Source: Dehalococcoidia bacterium
Lineage (GTDB): Bacteria > Chloroflexota > Dehalococcoidia > GIF9 > AB-539-J10
Direction: 5' to 3'
NCBI GenBank assembly: GCA_030612165.1
Contig: JAUWOK010000036.1
Location: 1 to 9,825, forward strand
Length of the DNA stretch: 9,825 nucleotides
Every line of letters starts with the position of its first letter. Within the stretch, counting starts at the first letter, position 1. The notes under the pieces are model-generated. The model made no database searches. It was not told the origin of the DNA and saw only the letters and a list, made by a program, of their open reading frames with translations. The position numbers and the translations under genes are program-made. Of this stretch, positions 6,125 through 9,825 are shown piece after piece.

Positions 6125-7359
6125 GCAAAAGAAGAGTAGTTATCACCGGTGTCGGCGCAGTCACCCCACTGGGCATCGGTGTAGAAAAATCCTGGCAGGC
6201 AGTATGCCAGGGCAAATCGGGCGTGGGAAAAATCACCAGGTTCGACCCCTTGGGGTTTAAGTCGCAAATCGCCGCCGAGGTCAAGGGCTTCACTCCCGAG
6301 GATTTCCTGGACAGGAAAAAAATCAGGAGAACCGATCCCTTCATCCATTACGCACTGGCAGCCACAGGCATGGCCCTGGACGATGCCCATCTGGAAATAA
6401 GTAACGAAAATGCCACGAGGGTGGGCACCGTAGTGGGCACCAGCGCCGGAGGTCTCAGCACCTATAACGAAAACTTCCTCAATTTTCAACAGGAAGGGCC
6501 ACATAATATCAGCCCCTTCTTTGTTACGGGATTCATAGGCAACATGGCAGCAGGTGAGGTTTCTATTACCTTCGGCGCCAAAGGCCCCGGCAAATGCGTG
6601 GTGGCAGCTTGCGCTACAGGAACCCAGGCTATTGGAGACGCTTTCAGGCTTATTCAATATGGCGAAGCAGATGCCATGATCGCCGGCGGCAGCGAAGCCT
6701 ATATTCTCCCCCTAACCGTCGGCGGAATGGACAGAATAGGCGCTCTGTCACGCAGAAATGATGAGCCGGAGAGAGCCAGTCGTCCCTTCGACAAGAATCG
6801 TGACGGTTTTGTCGTGGGAGAAGGAGCAGGAATCGTTATACTGGAGGAGCTTAATTTCGCCCTGCAGCGAGATGCTAAAATCTACGCCGAAGTCGTCGGC
6901 TACGGGGCCAATATTGATGGCTACCATATAACCGCGCCCGACTGGGAAAGCCAGGCACGCTGCATAAAGCTGGCCCTGCAGGATGCAGGGCTATCGCCCG
7001 ACGAAATCGATTACATCAACGCACACGGGACATCTACCATCCTTAACGATGTGGCCGAAACCCGGGCAATAAAGGAAGCGCTGGGAGAGCACAGCGACAA
7101 AGTGCTCATAAGCTCCACCAAGTCCATGACCGGACACATGCTGGGGGCAGCCGGCGCGGTAGAAGCCATTTTTACCGCCCTCACCATAAAGAACAACATC
7201 ATCCCTCCCACCATTAATTATGAGACCCCCGACCCCGAATGTGACCTGGATTATGTTCCCAACACCGCCAGAGAGGTAACAGTAAAGGCGGCTCTCTCCA
7301 ATTCCTTCGGGTTTGGCGGCGTAAACGCCGTGCTCGCTTTCAGAAAATTTGCCGGATAA
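6121..7359 (+). CDS. fabF: Beta-ketoacyl-ACP synthase II FabF
   Basis: FabF condenses malonyl-ACP with acyl-ACP in the elongation cycle of type II fatty-acid synthesis in the cytoplasm. At 412 residues it has the standard length. The thiolase-fold Cys-His-His triad is complete: Cys164 in AACATGT, His302 in NAHGTST and His339 in SMTGHMLGAAG, with Lys334 also present. GGSEA (189-193) and the gatekeeper loop NSFGFGG (394-400, Phe398) are intact. The start is the GTG at 6121, which overlaps the stop of the preceding FakA middle-domain frame by four bases and gives the usual N-terminus MSKRRVVITGVG. No independent Shine-Dalgarno is obvious, consistent with coupling. It is the last gene of the plus-strand run and meets galU tail to tail. 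Its placement after FakA/FakB suggests elongation of incorporated fatty acids. Confidence 0.97.
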   Translation: MSKRRVVITGVGAVTPLGIGVEKSWQAVCQGKSGVGKITRFDPLGFKSQIAAEVKGFTPEDFLDRKKIRRTDPFIHYALAATGMALDDAHLEISNENATRVGTVVGTSAGGLSTYNENFLNFQQEGPHNISPFFVTGFIGNMAAGEVSITFGAKGPGKCVVAACATGTQAIGDAFRLIQYGEADAMIAGGSEAYILPLTVGGMDRIGALSRRNDEPERASRPFDKNRDGFVVGEGAGIVILEELNFALQRDAKIYAEVVGYGANIDGYHITAPDWESQARCIKLALQDAGLSPDEIDYINAHGTSTILNDVAETRAIKEALGEHSDKVLISSTKSMTGHMLGAAGAVEAIFTALTIKNNIIPPTINYETPDPECDLDYVPNTAREVTVKAALSNSFGFGGVNAVLAFRKFAG

Positions 7360-7396
7360 GCTGCCATAATCCAGACAACCGGCATAAAACAGCCTG

Positions 7397-8260
7397 CTAG
7401 TTCAGGAGTTGTCTCAGGTATTTCTCGAACTCATCCCCTAAAACAGGGTCTTTCAGCGTAAAAGCCGCCATAGCTCTTATCCAGCCAGGTATGGTTCCTG
7501 CGTCATAGTAATCCCCGGTGATCTCATATCCATAAACGCTCTGCTTTCCCAGCAGACATTTCAAAGCATCCGTTAATTGTATTTCACCACCTACGCCCTT
7601 CGAAGTGCCCCGCAGAGCTTCAAAGATCTCCGGGGTAAACACATATCGTCCCATTATAGCCAGGTCAGAAGGCGCCTCGTCCAATGCTGGCTTCTCTACG
7701 ACATCCACTACGCGGTAAATGTTCGCGCTCGCATCCATCGGCTTAATGACACCATACCTGCTCAGTTCGTCTCTTCCCACCCGCTTTGAAGCAATGACGC
7801 TACATTGCTTTTCCTCAAAAATTTCCAGCATTTCCTTAAGCACCATCTCTTTTTGCGCAAAGAGATCATCGGGCAGAATCAGGGCAAACGGCTCCTGCCC
7901 CACCGCGATCTCCGCAGTAAGTACAGCATGCCCCAACCCCAATTGCTCCTGCTGATGAACGTAACAGATGTCAGCCAGGCAAGATAACCGCCGTACTTCC
8001 TCCAACAGTGCGGTTTTGCCTTTTTCTTCCAGCGCCAGTTCCAATCCAACATCCACATCAAAATATTCCTCGATGGCTGCTTTCCCCCGCGACGTAACTA
8101 TAACGATTGATCTGATGCCGCAGGCAACGGCCTCCTCCACCGCATGATGTATGACAGGTTTACCTCCCAATGGCAACAGTTCTTTTGGCACAGATTTGGT
8201 TACAGGCAAAAACCTGGTGCCCAGCCCGGCAGCAACGATAACCGCCTTTTCGACTTTCAT
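7397..8260 (-). CDS. galU: UTP-glucose-1-phosphate uridylyltransferase GalU
   Basis: GalU makes UDP-glucose from UTP and glucose-1-phosphate, supplying glycosyl donors for cell-surface polymers, glycolipids and compatible solutes. With the start chosen here it is 287 residues. The nucleotide-binding motif AAGLGTRFLPVTKSVPKELL spans 10-29. The metal-site LPDD is at 129-132, VEKP at 188-191, GGEIQLTDAL at 224-233 and YYDAGT at 251-256. A TTG at 8269 overlaps the stop of apgM (TTGA), but the ATG at 8260 is preferred: the GGAG at 8271-8274 lies 10 bases from the ATG and only 1 from the TTG, and MKVEKAVIVAAG is the normal N-terminus. The gene follows apgM directly, so the two are probably co-transcribed. 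It is convergent with fabF, 37 bases apart. The assignment is secure. Confidence 0.95.
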   Translation of the reverse strand: MKVEKAVIVAAGLGTRFLPVTKSVPKELLPLGGKPVIHHAVEEAVACGIRSIVIVTSRGKAAIEEYFDVDVGLELALEEKGKTALLEEVRRLSCLADICYVHQQEQLGLGHAVLTAEIAVGQEPFALILPDDLFAQKEMVLKEMLEIFEEKQCSVIASKRVGRDELSRYGVIKPMDASANIYRVVDVVEKPALDEAPSDLAIMGRYVFTPEIFEALRGTSKGVGGEIQLTDALKCLLGKQSVYGYEITGDYYDAGTIPGWIRAMAAFTLKDPVLGDEFEKYLRQLLN

Positions 8261-8265
8261 CCGAT

Positions 8266-9471
8266 TCAAGCTCCGAATTTGTCCAGCTTCAAAGCATTAG
8301 CCATAGCCAGAGGCATTATCTCCGTGGCAGGGAACCGTCCCATGCCCCCCATAAGACAAGCAGGCTCGGAAAATTCAGCCACTTTATCGGGACGGCACCA
8401 CCGGGAGCGGAGCATGAAAGGAACAGGATGCCAGCTATGCCCGGATAAATTGGCAGGAGTGGAATGGTCGCCGGTAACAATAAGAACCTCCGGCCGCAAA
8501 TCAAGCAAAGCAGGAAGGGCAGCATCAAACTCCTCGATGGCTCGAACTTTAGCCTCAAAATCACCGTCTTCCCCCCTGGAATCGGTCTTCTTAAAATGAA
8601 TAAAGAAGAAATCGTAATCGGCGTAATGACGACGGAAACTCTCCATCTGCCCTGAAATATCATCTCCCGCAGGCAACACCTCCATGCCCACCAGCCTGGC
8701 CAGACCACGATACATAGGATAAACAGCGATGGCGGCAGCTTTGAGCTTATATATCTCGGGCATGGTCGGGATATCAGGAAGGCTGGAAAACCCGCGCATA
8801 AGCACCATATTAGCAAACCGCTCTCCCCTCAATTTCTCCTCTGCCTGAATCACAAAATCATTGACCACGCCCACCGTTTTCTCTGCCTCTGGAGAAAGCG
8901 CCTCCGCTCTCCTGGGAGAAAGCCCCACCTGCTGAGTGTCGGTAGCTGTTAGTCCTGGTGACAATCCTTCCCCCCGCAGGATAAGAACGAATCTATGCTC
9001 CTTAACAGGCAGAATCTGCAACTCACATCCCTTCACCTTAATCCCGCTCAAAATGCGGCATATCCTGGCATTTTCTTCCGTGGAGATGCGCCCCGCTCTC
9101 CTGTCGGTGATGACGCCTTTACCATCAACAGTACAAAAGTTGCCACGGGCAGCCACATCCCCAGGCACGAGTTTCGTGTCTATCCCCACTGCCTCCAGTA
9201 CACCGCGGCCAATATCGTACCTGATGGGGTCATAACCGAAAAGCGACAAATGGCCAGGAGCACTTCCCGGCGTAATCCCCGTACCCACGGTATCAACCAA
9301 ACCACATATTGCCTCGCTGGCTATGCTGTCCAGGTTAGGCTTATGCGCTGTCTCCAGTTCGGTTTTACCCGTGCGGACATGAGGCAAACCTCCCACCCCA
9401 TCAACCACCAGCAACACTATTTTCGTTGCCGACACGCGAGACAGTTTCCTGATACCTTCCAGTCCAATCAT
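8266..9471 (-). CDS. apgM: 2,3-bisphosphoglycerate-independent phosphoglycerate mutase, archaeal type (ApgM)
   Basis: ApgM interconverts 3-phosphoglycerate and 2-phosphoglycerate in glycolysis and gluconeogenesis. It belongs to the alkaline-phosphatase superfamily and needs divalent metals. The 401-residue size is typical. Visible catalytic features are Asp24 in LLVVDGVGG, the likely phosphorylated Ser70 in TPGSAPGHLSLFGYDP, the metal-site run HFKKTDSRGEDGD (292-304), TGDHSTP (333-339) and HSWHPVP (345-351). The extra N-terminal helix before KIVLLVVDG matches what I recall of Chloroflexi homologues, supporting the ATG at 9471. That ATG has no Shine-Dalgarno and lies 10 bases after a perfect TATAAT, implying an almost leaderless message. 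galU follows and probably shares the transcript. An insertion-sequence end lies about 79 bases upstream. The gene is intact. Confidence 0.96.
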   Translation of the reverse strand: MIGLEGIRKLSRVSATKIVLLVVDGVGGLPHVRTGKTELETAHKPNLDSIASEAICGLVDTVGTGITPGSAPGHLSLFGYDPIRYDIGRGVLEAVGIDTKLVPGDVAARGNFCTVDGKGVITDRRAGRISTEENARICRILSGIKVKGCELQILPVKEHRFVLILRGEGLSPGLTATDTQQVGLSPRRAEALSPEAEKTVGVVNDFVIQAEEKLRGERFANMVLMRGFSSLPDIPTMPEIYKLKAAAIAVYPMYRGLARLVGMEVLPAGDDISGQMESFRRHYADYDFFFIHFKKTDSRGEDGDFEAKVRAIEEFDAALPALLDLRPEVLIVTGDHSTPANLSGHSWHPVPFMLRSRWCRPDKVAEFSEPACLMGGMGRFPATEIMPLAMANALKLDKFGA

Positions 9472-9481
9472 AGCTCAAGTT

Positions 9482-9511
9482 ATTATAAACCTATTGAGAA
9501 GATATGCTCAA
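9482..9511 (-). promoter_or_regulatory. Promoter of apgM-galU (TTGAGC / 18 bases / TATAAT)
   Basis: On the minus strand a consensus -10 TATAAT (9482-9487) is preceded after 18 bases by TTGAGC (9506-9511), a 4-of-6 match to TTGACA. A start about 6-7 bases after the -10 would fall near 9475, only about 4 bases before the apgM ATG at 9471. The 7-base string CTTGAGC occurs twice, over the -35 (9506-9512) and just before the ATG (9473-9479). Confidence 0.65.
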
Positions 9512-9556
9512 GACTACAGCCTCTCCAGAAGAAATATTCCCCTGTAACCTGTCAAA

Positions 9557-9601
9557 ACTCGATGATAATGTCCTCTGTAGGACTCGATAGAAATGTCCTC
9601 T
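9557..9601 (+). repeat. Two 20-base direct repeats at the insertion-sequence end
   Basis: ACTCGAT---AATGTCCTCT occurs at 9557-9576 and 9582-9601, with 17 of 20 positions identical and a 25-base period. The only differences are three adjacent bases (GAT against AGA). Repeated units at transposon ends often serve as transposase binding sites. That role is inferred here. Confidence 0.75.
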
Positions 9602-9617
9602 TTCCTTTAAAAAGAGG
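9597..9617 (+). repeat. Perfect 7-base-pair hairpin next to the insertion-sequence end
   Basis: CCTCTTT (9597-9603) and AAAGAGG (9611-9617) are perfect inverted repeats around a 7-base loop. The left arm overlaps the second direct repeat. It could lower readthrough into the transposase or take part in end recognition. It lacks a T-tract on the plus strand, so it is not a standard terminator. Confidence 0.5.
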
Positions 9618-9666
9618 TAAAGAACAGGCATCTTGCGAGGAGGTGTCTGAATGGAAGGAGAAGCTT

Positions 9667-9825
9667 ATGGAACGGGATGGATATGAGGTAGACCACGAGA
9701 CCCTGAGGCGATGGCTTCTGGCAGCGGGACTATGGAAGCAGCAAAGGAAGCGCGCCAAGCACAGACAGCAGCGAGAGCGCAAGGCTCATTTTGGAGAGCT
9801 GGTTCAGATGGATGGCAGTCATCAC
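9667..9825 (+). CDS. ISNCY-like transposase, N-terminally truncated, cut by the right edge
   Basis: The 53 visible residues begin MERDGYEVDHETLRRWLL, pass through a very basic stretch (KQQRKRAKHRQQRERK) and reach FGELVQMDGSHH, whose Asp is expected to be the first catalytic residue of the DDE/RNase H-like domain. In full-length relatives, as I recall them, roughly 100 or more residues with helix-turn-helix domains precede this point. Here only about 115 bases separate it from the insertion-sequence end, and they encode nothing similar, so the N-terminus appears deleted. The frame is open back to an ATG at 9562, but the ATG at 9667 has an AAGGAG ribosome-binding site 6 bases upstream and is the more likely start if the fragment is translated. 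It could be a pseudogene. Confidence 0.72.
   Translation, partial: MERDGYEVDHETLRRWLLAAGLWKQQRKRAKHRQQRERKAHFGELVQMDGSHH

Larger units (their letters stand above)
9550..9825 (+). mobile_element. Left end of an insertion sequence (ISNCY-like), running off the right edge
   Basis: The segment holds a terminal-type sequence starting at about TGTCAAAACTCGATGATAAT (from 9550), two near-identical 20-base units, a small hairpin, and a fragment of a DDE transposase reading rightward. The exact outer boundary is an estimate, because the right end and any target-site duplication are outside the window. The ISNCY-type assignment comes from the transposase motif QMDGSHH and the preceding basic region. 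The short distance between the end and the conserved transposase part implies an internal deletion. Confidence 0.7.

Noticed and set aside
6049..6657. 202-residue minus-strand frame opposite fabF
   Set aside because: It lies antisense to the highly conserved FabF coding sequence, and its product resembles no family I know.
7373..7414. Inverted repeat AGACAAC/GTTGTCT between fabF and galU as a two-way terminator
   Set aside because: The stem is only 7 pairs with a 28-base loop and no T-tract, so it is too weak to call.
8261..8269. TTG start of galU overlapping the apgM stop (TTGA)
   Set aside because: The GGAG is only 1 base from the TTG but 10 from the ATG at 8260, which also gives the standard GalU N-terminus.

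Overview
The window looks like a stretch of chromosome from a Chloroflexota bacterium, most plausibly a Dehalococcoidia-like lineage. This is a family-level impression from recalled relatives, not from a search. It rests on the archaeal-type phosphoglycerate mutase with an N-terminal helix, a HAD protein with a DVEGT motif, a stand-alone DegV next to a short DAK2 protein, and a small COG2220-type metallo-beta-lactamase-fold protein. Nearly all of the window is ordinary, densely packed housekeeping DNA. Only the right edge is mobile DNA.

Layout, left to right. The 5' part of tsaD (tRNA t6A synthesis) runs leftward off the window and is divergent from bioY (biotin uptake). BioY is followed on the plus strand by a metallo-beta-lactamase-fold protein, a zinc-ribbon membrane protein of unknown role, a HAD-family hydrolase and plsX. 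After a 146-base gap with a candidate promoter comes a tight run: degV (FakB-like), a DAK2-domain protein (FakA N-terminal part), a short FakA middle-domain protein, and fabF. The last three are joined by two 4-base GTGA stop/start overlaps. On the minus strand, convergent with fabF, lie apgM and galU, transcribed leftward in that order. The right edge (from about 9550) is the left end of an insertion sequence carrying an N-terminally truncated DDE transposase that leaves the window.

How the genes work together. PlsX, FakB, FakA and FabF form a coherent lipid module. FakA with FakB would phosphorylate exogenous fatty acids to acyl-phosphate, PlsX interconverts acyl-phosphate and acyl-ACP, and FabF elongates acyl-ACP. 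The distinctive point is that FakA is split into two short coupled reading frames and lacks its usual C-terminal domain. ApgM (3-phosphoglycerate/2-phosphoglycerate) and GalU (UDP-glucose) fit central carbon and envelope-sugar metabolism.

I found no clear evidence of a wholly new system. The points most worth checking are the split and shortened FakA, the likely leaderless start of apgM (possibly also of the metallo-beta-lactamase-fold gene), and the deleted insertion sequence whose end carries an outward TTGACA upstream of apgM.
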